DNA from: Burkholderia sp. Bp9142
Lineage (GTDB): Bacteria > Pseudomonadota > Gammaproteobacteria > Burkholderiales > Burkholderiaceae
Length of the DNA: 64,000 bases
Reading direction: 5' to 3'
NCBI RefSeq assembly: GCF_003853415.1
Contig: NZ_QTPP01000013.1
Location: forward strand, 62,001 to 126,000
Shown: one piece after another, positions 50,141-59,181 of the stretch
Layout of the letters: each line of letters begins with the position of its first letter
Numbering within the stretch: the stretch's first letter is position 1
Position numbers and translations under genes: made by a program
The notes under the pieces: generated by a model
What the model saw: only the letters and a program-made list of their open reading frames with translations
Told to the model about the DNA's origin: nothing
Database searches by the model: none

Positions 50141-50629
50141 TCAGACGTGGTACACGTCGAGCACCTGCCGGATGTAGTCGTTCTTCAGCACGATCCTCTT
50201 GTTCGAGATCAGCAATGCGTCGCCCGAGCGGCGCAGCGTGACGAACATCGTGCCGAAGAAGTGATCGGTGACGCGGTAGCGGTGGTTGAGCGTGTGGAAG
50301 TTGTAGCGCACGTCCACCTCGCCGTCGCGCTCGGCCAGCACCTCGACGTTCGTCACGTTGTGGCTGGTACGCGGCTCGGGCGTCGACGCGCCGCTGCGCT
50401 CGGTCTTGATCCGGAACACGCGATCCTCGAGGCCGCCGCGATCCGCGTAGTACATCAGCGAGATCTGGCTGTGCGGATCGTCGGTCGGCCGGTCGTCGTC
50501 GTCCCATGCGGGCATCCAGTACGTGACGTCCTCCGTGTAGCAGGTCAGCCACGCGTCCCACTCGCGATCGTCGAGCAGGCGCGCTTCGCGATACAGCGCC
50601 GCGCAAATGGTCCGGTAATCGATGTTCAT
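50141..50629 (-). CDS. benB: Benzoate 1,2-dioxygenase small (beta) subunit
   Basis: 162 residues. YREARLLDDREWDAWLTCYTEDVTYWMPAW is the typical ring-hydroxylating dioxygenase beta-subunit start (cystatin-like fold). HSQISLMYYADRGGLEDRVFRIKTERS and the end NKRIVLKNDYIRQVLDVYHV are also characteristic. It is structural in the alpha3-beta3 oxygenase. ATG 50629 overlaps the benA stop. Confidence 0.95.
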   Translation of the reverse strand: MNIDYRTICAALYREARLLDDREWDAWLTCYTEDVTYWMPAWDDDDRPTDDPHSQISLMYYADRGGLEDRVFRIKTERSGASTPEPRTSHNVTNVEVLAERDGEVDVRYNFHTLNHRYRVTDHFFGTMFVTLRRSGDALLISNKRIVLKNDYIRQVLDVYHV

Positions 50630-51984
50630 GCCTGTCCCTCCCCGCGTTCCTGCTTCAGCGCATCGCGCATCACGTGCACCCAGTGTTCGTGCTGGCACAC
50701 GAACAGCCCTTCGTCCTCGCTGCGCTCGCCCGACATGCGCGGGTTCAGCCCCATCTTTCTCGCGTTCTCGTCCGGCCCGTCGATCCACAGCGGCGCGCCG
50801 CGCGACAGGTCGTTCCACATCGCCGTGATGCCCGCGTAGCCGGCCTGGCATGCGCGAAACTCCTCGAGGTCGTCGGCCGTGCCCATCCCGGTCACGTTGA
50901 AGAAATCCTCGTACTGGCGAATCCGCGTCGTGCGGTCGGCTTCGCTCTCGCCCTTCGGCGCGAAGCAGAAGATGCTGACTTCGGTCTTGTCGACGCCGAG
51001 CGGGCGCACCACGCGAATCTGCGTGCTGAACTGGTCCATCAGGAACACGTTCGGGTACACGCACAGGTTGCGGGTCTGGTTCACGATGAAGTCGGCCTGC
51101 ACGTCGCCGACGCGCGCCTCGATCTCGTCACGGTGCTGGTACACCGGCCGCACTTCGGGGTTCATCGTCTTGGTCCACAGCAGGATGTGGCCGTTGTCGA
51201 AGCCGTACACGCCCGCGACCGACTTGCTCCAGCCGTTCGCATCGACGGCCTTGGTGCCGTCTTCCTTGCGGCGGCCCATCGTCGCCGCGTAGTTCCAGTG
51301 CACGGTGCTCACGTGATAGCCGTCGCAGCCGTTCTCCATCTGCATCTTCCAGTTGCCTTCGTAGATGTAGGAGGAGTTGCCGCGCAGCACCTCGAGCCCG
51401 TCCGGCGCCTGGTCGACGATCTGGTCGATGATCACGCGCGCCTCGCCGAGGTAGTCCTCGAGCGGCAGCACGTCGTCGCCGAGGCTGCCGAACAGGAAGC
51501 CGCGATAGTTCTGGAAGCGCGCGACCTTCTTCAGGTCGTGCGAGCCGTGCGTGTTGAACTGCACCGGATACTCGGTCGTCTTCTCGTCCTTCACCTTCAG
51601 CAGCTTGCCGGTGTTCGAGAAGGTCCAGCCGTGGAACGGGCAGGTGAAGCTGCCCTTGTTGCCGTGCTTGCGGCGGCACAGCATCGCGCCCTTGTGCGCG
51701 CAGGCATTGATCACCGCGTGCAGCTCGCCGGTCTTGTCGCGCGTGATGACGACCGGCTGGCGGCCGATCCACGTCGTGTAGTAATCGTTGTTGTTCGGGA
51801 TCTGGCTCTCGTGCGCGAGGTACACCCAGTTGCGCTCGAAGATGTGCTTCATCTCGAGCTCGTACAGCGCCTCGTTCGTGAAGATGTCGCGGCGGCAGCG
51901 GAAGACGCCGGCCTCCTTGTCGTCCTGCACGGCGGTGGCGAGCAGGTGGTCCAGTTCGGTGGTGGGGTCGATCGTGGCGGACAT
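50626..51984 (-). CDS. benA: Benzoate 1,2-dioxygenase large (alpha) subunit
   Basis: 452 residues. The Rieske motif is NACAHKGAMLC at one end and FTCPFHGWTF at the other (CxH-17-CxxH). The mononuclear iron region is NWKMQMENGCDGYHVSTVHWNY, with the Asp/His ligands. It adds O2 to benzoate to give the 1,2-cis-diol. AGGAGG lies 7 bases before ATG 51984. It is 116 bp after catA on the same strand. Confidence 0.95.
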   Translation of the reverse strand: MSATIDPTTELDHLLATAVQDDKEAGVFRCRRDIFTNEALYELEMKHIFERNWVYLAHESQIPNNNDYYTTWIGRQPVVITRDKTGELHAVINACAHKGAMLCRRKHGNKGSFTCPFHGWTFSNTGKLLKVKDEKTTEYPVQFNTHGSHDLKKVARFQNYRGFLFGSLGDDVLPLEDYLGEARVIIDQIVDQAPDGLEVLRGNSSYIYEGNWKMQMENGCDGYHVSTVHWNYAATMGRRKEDGTKAVDANGWSKSVAGVYGFDNGHILLWTKTMNPEVRPVYQHRDEIEARVGDVQADFIVNQTRNLCVYPNVFLMDQFSTQIRVVRPLGVDKTEVSIFCFAPKGESEADRTTRIRQYEDFFNVTGMGTADDLEEFRACQAGYAGITAMWNDLSRGAPLWIDGPDENARKMGLNPRMSGERSEDEGLFVCQHEHWVHVMRDALKQERGEGQA

Positions 51985-52100
51985 GTTGGTTCCTCCTGTG
52001 CGCGTGCCGGGTCCTGCAAGCACGCTCGCATCGGTATCGATTGAATCTCGCGGGGACCCGGCCGGCGGCGGCGCATGCGCGCCGCCGCGCCGTCGGGTGG

Positions 52101-53036
52101 TTATGCCGTGGCGGAAGCGCGCAGGCGTTCGACGATCTGGTTGTCCTTGCCCTCGACGCGCGGCGTCAGGACGAAGTTGAACTCGATGTCCTGGTACGCA
52201 TCGGCCTTCAACCCGAGCTCGGCGCCGCCGGTCTTGCCGGTGACGGGCGGAATCAGCGCCTCGCGCGTCGCATACGCGAAGTCATCCCAGATCAGCGGGT
52301 CGCCCTCGATGTTGAACTGCGTCGTGAGCTTGCGGTGGTCGTCGCTGGTCACGAAGAAGTGCACGTGCGCCGGGCGGTTGCCGTGACGGCCGAGACGATC
52401 GAGCAGCTGCTGCGTCGCGCCCTGCGGCGGACAGCCGTAGCCGACCGGCATCAGCGTGCGGAATGCGTACTGGCCGTCCGCGCCCGTCTTCACCGCGCCG
52501 CGCAGGTTGAAATCGCTCTGCTTGCCGGTCGGGTCGAAGTGCGAATAGAAGCCGTGCGAGTTCGCGTGCCAGCATTCGACCAGCGCGCCGGCCACCGGCT
52601 TGCCGTCGAGCCCCGTGACCGTGCCGTGGATCACGAGCGGGCCCGCGGCTTCGTCCGCGTCGACGTCGATCTTCGCGACGCCGTCGCGCACCGGCGCGCC
52701 GGCGACGTACAGCGGGCCCTCGATCGTGCGCGGCGTGCCGCCGTCCAGGCCGAGCGCCTTGTCCTCGGCGTCCATCCGGATGTCGAGATACTTCTCGAGG
52801 CCGAGGCCGGCCGCGAGCAGCGCCGCCTCGCCGTCCTGGCCGAGCTTGTTCAGGTAGTTCACGCCGGCCCACACTTCGTCGGGCGTGATGTCGAGGTCGT
52901 CGATCGCCTTGAACAGATCGCCGAGCAGCCGCTGGACGATCTGCTGCGTGCGCGCGTTGCCGCCGTTGCCGTCCGCATTCGACGCGGCCTTCAGCAGATC
53001 CTGCACTTCCTTGGTTTCGAATACTTTGACGCTCAT
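52101..53036 (-). CDS. catA: Catechol 1,2-dioxygenase
   Basis: 311 residues, the normal length. The N-terminal dimerisation helices are followed by the intradiol fold PLYVAGAPVRDG and GTVTGLDGKPVAGALVECWHANSHGFYSHFD, with the Tyr ligand. RTLMPVGYGCPPQGATQQLLDRLGRHGNRPAHVHFFVTS contains the Tyr/His/His iron ligands. It converts catechol to cis,cis-muconate. Upstream, GTATTGG at about 53054 resembles the half-site of the cat operator. Confidence 0.95.
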   Translation of the reverse strand: MSVKVFETKEVQDLLKAASNADGNGGNARTQQIVQRLLGDLFKAIDDLDITPDEVWAGVNYLNKLGQDGEAALLAAGLGLEKYLDIRMDAEDKALGLDGGTPRTIEGPLYVAGAPVRDGVAKIDVDADEAAGPLVIHGTVTGLDGKPVAGALVECWHANSHGFYSHFDPTGKQSDFNLRGAVKTGADGQYAFRTLMPVGYGCPPQGATQQLLDRLGRHGNRPAHVHFFVTSDDHRKLTTQFNIEGDPLIWDDFAYATREALIPPVTGKTGGAELGLKADAYQDIEFNFVLTPRVEGKDNQIVERLRASATA

Positions 53037-53110
53037 GATGGTGTCTCCACGTGTATTGGGGGAATAGTGACCCGGGGTGCTCGCTGTCCGAGAACAGGCG
53101 GCTCCGTGGC

Positions 53111-53401
53111 TCAAACGTCGCCGTCGTGTATCGACGACGGGTGGCGACACAACGGCGTCACCGAAATCTTCATGTACGGGAACAGCGGCAGGCCGGTCAG
53201 GATCTCGTGCAGCTCGGCGTTGCCCGACACGTCGAACACGCTGGTGTTCGCGTATTCGCCGGCGATGCGCCAGATGTGACGCCACTTGCCGCTGCGCTGC
53301 AGCGCCTGCGAGTAAGCCTTCTCGCGGGTCTTGATCTCGTCGGCCACGCCGGCCGGCAGGTCGGCCGGGAGGTTGACGTCCATGCGTACGTGGAAAAGCA
53401 T
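53111..53401 (-). CDS. catC: Muconolactone delta-isomerase
   Basis: 96 residues, MLFHVRMDVNLPADLPAGVADEIKTREKAYSQALQRSGKWRHIWRIAGEYANTSVFDV, matching the small decameric isomerase in length and sequence. It converts muconolactone to 3-oxoadipate enol-lactone. It lies between catB (25 bp) and catA (74 bp). No catD is present in the window. Confidence 0.95.
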   Translation of the reverse strand: MLFHVRMDVNLPADLPAGVADEIKTREKAYSQALQRSGKWRHIWRIAGEYANTSVFDVSGNAELHEILTGLPLFPYMKISVTPLCRHPSSIHDGDV

Positions 53402-53426
53402 CGTGATGTCCTGGTACGTAAGCGGG

Positions 53427-54563
53427 TTAGCGGGAGACTTTCGTCAGCCCGTCGCGGGTGAAGCGCGCGACTGTCGCTTCGTCGAGCTCGATGCCGAGGC
53501 CCGGGCCGCTCGGCACGGTCAGCTCGAAATCGCTGTAGTCGAGCGGGGTCGCGAGGATCTCCTCGGTAATCAGCAGCGGTCCGAACAGTTCGGTGCCCCA
53601 CTGCAGGTTCGCGAAGCTCGCGAACAGGTGCGCGGACGCGACCGTGCTGAACGCGCCTTCGAGCATCGTGCCGCCGTACAGCTCGATGCCCGCCGCATCC
53701 GCGATCGCCGCGACGCGCTGCGCGGCAAAGAGGCCGCCGCTCTGCTCGATCTTGATCGCAAACACGTCCGCGCCGTGCTGCTTCGCGATCTCGAACGCGC
53801 TGTCCGGGCCCTGGAGGATTTCATCGGCCATCAGCGCGACCGGGAAGCGGCACATCAGCCGGGCGAGCGCCGCGGCCGATGCGACCGGCTGCTCGACCAG
53901 TTCGCAACCGGCATCGGCCAGCGCCGGAATCGCGCGCGCGGCCTGCGTTTCGCTCCAGGCCATGTTCACGTCGACGCGCACCGACGCCCGCTCGCCGACC
54001 GCCCGCTTGATCTCGGCCACGTGCCGGATGTCCTCGGCGAGCGCCTTCGCGCCGATCTTCAGCTTGAACACGTTGTGGCGGCGCAGGTCGAGCATGAGTT
54101 CGGCCTCCGCGATATCGGTGGCCGTGTTGCCCGATGCGAGCGTCCACGCGACCGGCAGGCGATCGCGCCGGCGGCCGCCGAGCAGTTCGCTGACCGGCAC
54201 GCCGAGGCGCTTGCCGTGCGCGTCGAGCAGCGCGGTCTCGAGCGCGCTCTTCGCGAAGTGATTGACCTTCGCGAGCTTGCCGAGGAACGCCATCAGCGTC
54301 TGGATGCGCGTGGCGTCACGGCCGATGATCGCCGGCGCGAGGTACGCGTCGATCGCGAGCTTCATCGTTTCCGGGCTTTCCGGGCCGTAGGCCATCCCGG
54401 CGATCGTCGTGCCTTCGCCGACACCCGTCACGCCGTCGCTGCAGGTCACCTTCACCAGCATCAGCGTCTGGCCGTGCATCGTGGCGACCGACAGCTTGTG
54501 CGGGCGGATCGTCGGCAAATCGACGAGGCGGGTTTCAATGCGTTCGATGGTGACTGGAGACAT
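53427..54563 (-). CDS. catB: Muconate cycloisomerase
   Basis: 378 residues. MSPVTIERIETRLVDLPTIRPHKLSVATM is the family start. The enolase-superfamily barrel has LKIGAKA with the KxK-type lysine, VDVNMAWSE, and the metal ligands in LVEQPV and LMADE. VFAIKIEQSGG carries the second lysine. It cyclises cis,cis-muconate to muconolactone. ATG 54563 is chosen by the family start. It is the first gene of the cat-ben run, after the palindromic operator. Confidence 0.95.
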   Translation of the reverse strand: MSPVTIERIETRLVDLPTIRPHKLSVATMHGQTLMLVKVTCSDGVTGVGEGTTIAGMAYGPESPETMKLAIDAYLAPAIIGRDATRIQTLMAFLGKLAKVNHFAKSALETALLDAHGKRLGVPVSELLGGRRRDRLPVAWTLASGNTATDIAEAELMLDLRRHNVFKLKIGAKALAEDIRHVAEIKRAVGERASVRVDVNMAWSETQAARAIPALADAGCELVEQPVASAAALARLMCRFPVALMADEILQGPDSAFEIAKQHGADVFAIKIEQSGGLFAAQRVAAIADAAGIELYGGTMLEGAFSTVASAHLFASFANLQWGTELFGPLLITEEILATPLDYSDFELTVPSGPGLGIELDEATVARFTRDGLTKVSR

Positions 54564-54626
54564 GGGGCACGCTGCGTGTGGGGAGTTCATGGGACGGATT
54601 TATACGCGGCGGGGAAATGGAGCGTC

Positions 54627-54668
54627 CAATACTTTTGGCCTCGCTTTTCAATACCTGACAGGTATTGG
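54627..54668. promoter_or_regulatory. BenM/CatM/CatR-type operator upstream of catB
   Basis: CAATACC-TGACA-GGTATTG at 54649-54667 contains ATAC-N7-GTAT, the known consensus for LysR regulators of cat and ben genes. An extra half-site CCAATAC lies at 54627-54633, nearer catB. The remaining 54669-55048 shows no gene. Confidence 0.7.
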
Positions 54669-55048
54669 AATTCAGCTTAAGACACGGAATATTGCGGTGC
54701 GCCATACCTTTTTTGGCTAGGTATGCGGGCTGAGAGGCTTGCTGGAGCGGGGGCGCGCGTGTTCGGGGCGTCGCTTGGGCGGGGGCGCGATGCGGCTGCT
54801 TTCGGCGGCGGGAAAACCGGCTGAAACGGGTGGCCTGCCTGAGTCGATCAGGGTTTTCCTGAGGGCAAAACGGTGGGGTTGACCGTCGGTCTTCGGCTTC
54901 GGCATTCGGTAGCGGGCGCTCATGCGGACTCTCAAACGACTGCCTTCGTCCTCTGCCCGCACAACATCAAATCCCTGCGTTGGCACCCTGCACGCCCATT
55001 TTTTGGTGTGACTTAAAGAAGGAATTGGAAGCGGCCGTAAACGCAGTT

Positions 55049-55333
55049 ATGAGAAAAAATCTGATCGTCTGGGGACTTGTCTTCGCGCTGACGGGTTGCG
55101 CAAGTTGGTGTGACGACAGCGCAAACAAGGAGAAGTGTCTGAACCGAGTGCACGTGGCTCAAGCTGTCGGCGTGGTGGCGCTTGTCGTCACGGCGGCGGT
55201 GGCGGCAGCAAAGGCGGGAGGCGGCGGGACTGGCAGCAATTACCCGGGAAACTGTCAATACGACTGGCAAACTGCCGCAGATGGGTCCCGTTGCGGCGCG
55301 CGCTCTGCAGAGTCACGCCCAGGCGGCTACTGA
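55049..55333 (+). CDS. Small lipoprotein of unknown function
   Basis: 94 residues. The signal peptide MRKNLIVWGLVFALTGC ends in a lipobox Cys. AQAVGVVALVVTAAVAAAKAG is a second hydrophobic stretch. The end CQYDWQTAADGSRCGARSAESRPGGY contains the RCGxRSAxSRPGG motif seen in small secreted Burkholderia proteins. The start is chosen for the signal peptide. Confidence 0.7.
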   Translation: MRKNLIVWGLVFALTGCASWCDDSANKEKCLNRVHVAQAVGVVALVVTAAVAAAKAGGGGTGSNYPGNCQYDWQTAADGSRCGARSAESRPGGY

Positions 55334-55581
55334 CGCACAAAGGTGAAAGCACGCACACATCGATAAATTAGCGCGAATGACCGTCACGCACGAACGTACG
55401 AACTTTTCCGGCCTTCACAGCTGTCTCAACGACCTAGTATCTAGCAAGCGGGCGTCTGCAGCCGGCCACTTTCGGTCATTCGCCGCGCACAAGGGAATGT
55501 CAAACGACTGCCCTTACCGGCTATGCTTGAGACGCTGGACTGACCCCGTCCCGTGGCCCGGTATCGGAAAAGGACAACAAG

Positions 55582-56475
55582 ATGACTTTGGTTATAGGGC
55601 ACGCCACGAGAGAAATCGGATTCTTGATTGCCGACACCCTGCTGAGTTCGCCCGTCCCACTGAGAGGGGATGACGGGACAATCAACGGTGTCAGTCACAC
55701 CTTAAAGATTCACATACTGTCAGGCCGCCTTGCTGTGGCGTTCGCTGGGGATCCGGGTTTGGCCAACGACCTCATTGCGGAACTAAAAGCTGAGGCCGAG
55801 GTGGATCCGAATCTAGACACGCCGCAACGTCTTTTCGAGAAGTACCGGCTACGCGCAACCGAGATACCGGAGATCAAACGCTCAGATTTTCTGATTCTGC
55901 GTCTGCTTAATGATGGCCCGAGACTCGACAAGGTGACGCTAGAGGACGGCATACGGGATGCAGAACGAGCTTACATAGGCGACGCGGAAGGCTACCGGCA
56001 GCTAACCGAACTTTTGGGCACGTATGCTGGACCGAAGGTACACATGGTGCAACAACCAGACGGTTCATTCATAACGGAACCGTTCGAGCCAATGGACGGC
56101 GAGCAGTGGTTCACAATCGCTACGGACGCGTTGGAGGCGCTGTGTCACAAAAGATCCGTCGAAACGGTCGGGGCAGTATCTGACGCGATTACTCGAGTAG
56201 TGAATGCTCGAATCTCCGGAGAACTGGAGTATCTGCAAGCGGTGTATGTGGGGCGATCGAATGAAGAAGGGCTTACCGGATATACGCTTCTCGCTGCAAA
56301 CACAGGCACTCGGGCAACGGCCATATATTTCTACGCGGGGAAAGTGGGTTTCGTGTTTCTGCCTGGAGACCGGGCCGGGTGTCAGAGGCTGGCCGCTGAC
56401 TCAGATGTCCAATTTATCGACGCTGCCCGACAGCAATACGGGATCGAATTGACCGGTCCAACTGGGCCAGCATGA
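55582..56475 (+). CDS. Proteasome beta/HslV-like Ntn-hydrolase protein
   Basis: 297 residues. After removal of Met1, the protein begins TLVIGHATREIGFLIADTLLSS, with Thr1 and Asp17 spaced exactly as in proteasome beta subunits. The later HTLKIHILSGRLAVAFAGDPGLANDLI corresponds to the Lys33 strand (here Lys41, with an insertion) and the GxxxD helix. So the Thr/Asp/Lys catalytic set of the Ntn fold seems present. I cannot tell whether it belongs to HslV, Anbu or the betaproteobacterial proteasome homologue. There is no hslU-like ATPase nearby. Lower GC than its surroundings suggests transfer. Confidence 0.6.
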   Translation: MTLVIGHATREIGFLIADTLLSSPVPLRGDDGTINGVSHTLKIHILSGRLAVAFAGDPGLANDLIAELKAEAEVDPNLDTPQRLFEKYRLRATEIPEIKRSDFLILRLLNDGPRLDKVTLEDGIRDAERAYIGDAEGYRQLTELLGTYAGPKVHMVQQPDGSFITEPFEPMDGEQWFTIATDALEALCHKRSVETVGAVSDAITRVVNARISGELEYLQAVYVGRSNEEGLTGYTLLAANTGTRATAIYFYAGKVGFVFLPGDRAGCQRLAADSDVQFIDAARQQYGIELTGPTGPA

Positions 56476-56782
56476 CCTCAAAGCGAATGGACTTCAAGAC
56501 CGAGCAAGATCGATGAACCGGCTCGAAAAAGACGGCGTTATGCCTTTCACGTGAGACGCGAGCCGGGTGCGCGCATCGCGCTCGCTCGCGTGTCGATTCG
56601 GGTCCTTTTTCGGACAGGCACTAGTATGGCAATTGGTCATTCGAAAGAAGCCCCGTTTCAGCTACCGGGCAACCAAACAAAGACTTGAGTTGATGAGGCG
56701 TTGCTTCCATATGAAACCAAAAATCTGCAATACGTCGGGTATGATTTGTCGTAACACACAGAAATAAATTGAAAAGTACGCA
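56476..56782. other. 307-bp gap, no gene seen
   Basis: AT-rich stretches near 56740-56780 probably hold the promoter for the DUF3800-like gene; no clear -35/-10 pair was fixed. Confidence 0.35.
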
Positions 56783-57559
56783 ATGGACTCATCGAAAACA
56801 ATTCAAGTCGGTCGAGACAAGACCGCACCATTTGTCGCGTTCGGCGACGATAGTCAGTATGGGGATTCCCTTTCGTTTGCCTTCGTATTGGTGCCACGTA
56901 CGCGTCTGAGGTTTGCTGAGCGAAAACTAGAGCGGCTGAAAAAGCGGTTCAAAATTCCGCTGGATACGACTCTTCATTGTCGAACCTTGTTCAGCGGCCA
57001 ACAGCGCGAAAAATCTGGTTTGGGGCACCTGTCTCCCGGAGACGTCCGAGACGTCGTTGCCCACACCGTGACGATCATCAATGAAGTGAATGGACGGATT
57101 CATTTCGCCGTCCAAGACGTTAGCACTTTCTTTTCAGCGTTAGGAAGTGAAATCCAGATGTACAACCAGGACGGGAGTCCAAGCGTCGAACTCCCAGTTA
57201 CCCGTGATCCTAAGGGCCTTCTCGGGATGATGGCGCTTGCGTGTTTTCCGCTTGACGAGACTGGCCGTCACGGGCCCACCGCCTCGCAGTGTGAAATTTA
57301 CGTGTCAGAAGACAAAACCAAGATAAGCTTTATCGGCGACAAACGGTCTCGAGCGGATTCACACTATGCTGGTTTTTTCGAGCAGGGCAGCGCTTTCGGT
57401 CAACTGAACGCCAATATCGTTTCAGCTAATGCTATTCCGCTGCTTCAGTTGGCAGACGTTGCATCATACATTTGCAGCCACGCGTTTAGCAAAACTGGTG
57501 ACGTGCAGTTTTGGAGGGATCAATGCGCCCGTATTGCAAATTGGTTTCGGGTAGGCTAA
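56783..57559 (+). CDS. DUF3800-like protein (RNase-H-fold superfamily candidate)
   Basis: 258 residues. PFVAFGDDSQYGDSLSFAFVLVPRTRL resembles the DUF3800 start (hY-x-D-E-S-G...), though Glu is replaced (DDS). The end PLLQLADVASYICSHAF matches the family's LQLADxxAY helix. These proteins are common in defence and mobile islands and are thought to have a nuclease-like fold. Lower-GC, less biased codons match the Ntn-like gene upstream. Confidence 0.65.
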   Translation: MDSSKTIQVGRDKTAPFVAFGDDSQYGDSLSFAFVLVPRTRLRFAERKLERLKKRFKIPLDTTLHCRTLFSGQQREKSGLGHLSPGDVRDVVAHTVTIINEVNGRIHFAVQDVSTFFSALGSEIQMYNQDGSPSVELPVTRDPKGLLGMMALACFPLDETGRHGPTASQCEIYVSEDKTKISFIGDKRSRADSHYAGFFEQGSAFGQLNANIVSANAIPLLQLADVASYICSHAFSKTGDVQFWRDQCARIANWFRVG

Positions 57560-57797
57560 GAGCAAATGTTGGTGAGACTGCTGCTTTCGTAACGATTTTC
57601 CCAGGAACGAATGCGGAGAATTGAACGACCGAAGCAAGCTGCGAACCCGCCGTACAGCATATGTGGGTGCGAGTGACCGTTTCGAGTTGCGGATTCAACC
57701 CGTCGATGCAACACACTTGAGGCTGGATAGCAGCAAGGAGTGTTGCCATGAGCTCGATGCCGCGGGGCTCGGGAGCGACGGGCAGCGCTGACGGCGG

Positions 57798-58982
57798 CTA
57801 CGCCACCGCCCGCCGCTCATGCAGCCGCAATGCGGCCCACGCGACCCCGGCCGAGAAGATCCCGACCACCCCGCCGAACGTGCCGATCCACGGCAGCCCG
57901 AAATCCCCGGCGATATGGTTGCCGAGCAGCGCGCCGGCGCCGATCCCGACGTTGTAGAGCCCGGAAAAGATCGACACCGCGAGATCGGTCGCCTCCGGTG
58001 CCAGCTTCAGCACCCACGCCTGCATCGCGAGACCGAAGCAGACGATCGCCCCACCCCACACCAGCGTGTGAACCGACAGCGTGACGATGTTCAGCGCGCT
58101 CGGGAACAGGATCAGCAGACAGGCCGACAGCGCGATGATCGACGCGAGCAGGAAGTCGGCCGGCCGTTCCGGAAACACGCGGTTGAAGCAGAGCGCGGCC
58201 GGCATGCCGGCGACGCCGAACAGGATCAGCACGTAGGTGATCCGGCTGCTGCTCGCATGATTGACGCTTTGCACGAACGGCTCGATGTACGTGTACGACG
58301 TGAAGTGCGCGGATACCACCAGCACGGTGATCGCGTACAGCGCCACCAGCGCCGGCTTGCGCAGGAACATGCCGATGCTCGCGAGCGAGCCGGCGCCCTG
58401 GCTCGGGAGCGTCGGCAGCGTCACGCGCAGCATCAGCAGCGCGACGGCCGCCGCGCCGCCGATCACGAGGAACGTGACACGCCAGCCGAGCGCCTCGCCG
58501 ATCACGCGCCCGAGCGGAATGCCGGCGACCATCGCGATCGCCGAGCCCATCGCGAGCAGGCTGAGCGCGCGGCTTTTCCGGTCGCTCGGCGCGAGCCGCA
58601 CGGCCAGCGGGACGGAAATCGACCAGAACACCGCGTGCGCGCACGCGATGCCGAGCCGGCCGATCATCAGCACCGTGAAATTCCACGCGACGCCGGTCAC
58701 GACATGGCTGCCGATGAACACCAGCAGCGCGCAGCTCAGCAGCTTGCGGCGCTCGACGTGACGCGTGACGAAGGTCAGCGGCAGCGACACGACGGCGACG
58801 GCCCACGCGTAGATCGTCAGCATCAGGCCGACGGCGGTCGGCTGCATCTGCAGGCTGTCGCCGATCGCGCTCAGCAACGCGACGGGCACGAACTCGGTGG
58901 TATTGAAAATGAAGGCAGTGAGGGCCAGGGCCAGAACGCCCCACCACGACTGTTCGGAACTGACGGCGTCCGGGGTTGCCAT
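57798..58982 (-). CDS. MFS sugar-efflux/drug-export transporter (SotB/AraJ-like)
   Basis: 394 residues, 12 helices. LALTAFIFNTTEFVPVALLSAIGDSLQM is the typical start of the DHA1 sugar-efflux group. The loop motif is RHVERRKLL, and RLGIACAHAVFWSISVPLAVRLAP and ALLGNHIAGDFGLPWIGTFGGVVG are also present. It exports sugars or drugs by proton antiport. ATG 58982 gives the normal length. Confidence 0.85.
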   Translation of the reverse strand: MATPDAVSSEQSWWGVLALALTAFIFNTTEFVPVALLSAIGDSLQMQPTAVGLMLTIYAWAVAVVSLPLTFVTRHVERRKLLSCALLVFIGSHVVTGVAWNFTVLMIGRLGIACAHAVFWSISVPLAVRLAPSDRKSRALSLLAMGSAIAMVAGIPLGRVIGEALGWRVTFLVIGGAAAVALLMLRVTLPTLPSQGAGSLASIGMFLRKPALVALYAITVLVVSAHFTSYTYIEPFVQSVNHASSSRITYVLILFGVAGMPAALCFNRVFPERPADFLLASIIALSACLLILFPSALNIVTLSVHTLVWGGAIVCFGLAMQAWVLKLAPEATDLAVSIFSGLYNVGIGAGALLGNHIAGDFGLPWIGTFGGVVGIFSAGVAWAALRLHERRAVA

Positions 58983-59181
58983 ACGGGAATTCGACAAAGG
59001 TTGGGGGCGCGGGCAGCCGGCCCGGCGCATCGGCGCGATTGTATCAGCGGCGCTTGACACGCTGCTGCCGGCCGCGATGCGGGGACATGGCGATGACACG
59101 GCCGTGCGTCGATAATGTCCGATGTGTCGAAGCAGCTTTCACGAACGATTCGCCCGAATGACCTCGGGCCGGGAGATTTAC

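Noticed and set aside
54717-54986. 89-codon minus-strand frame between the cat operator and the lipoprotein
   Set aside because: Arg/Pro/Ser-rich, no start signal, no family; treated as non-coding.
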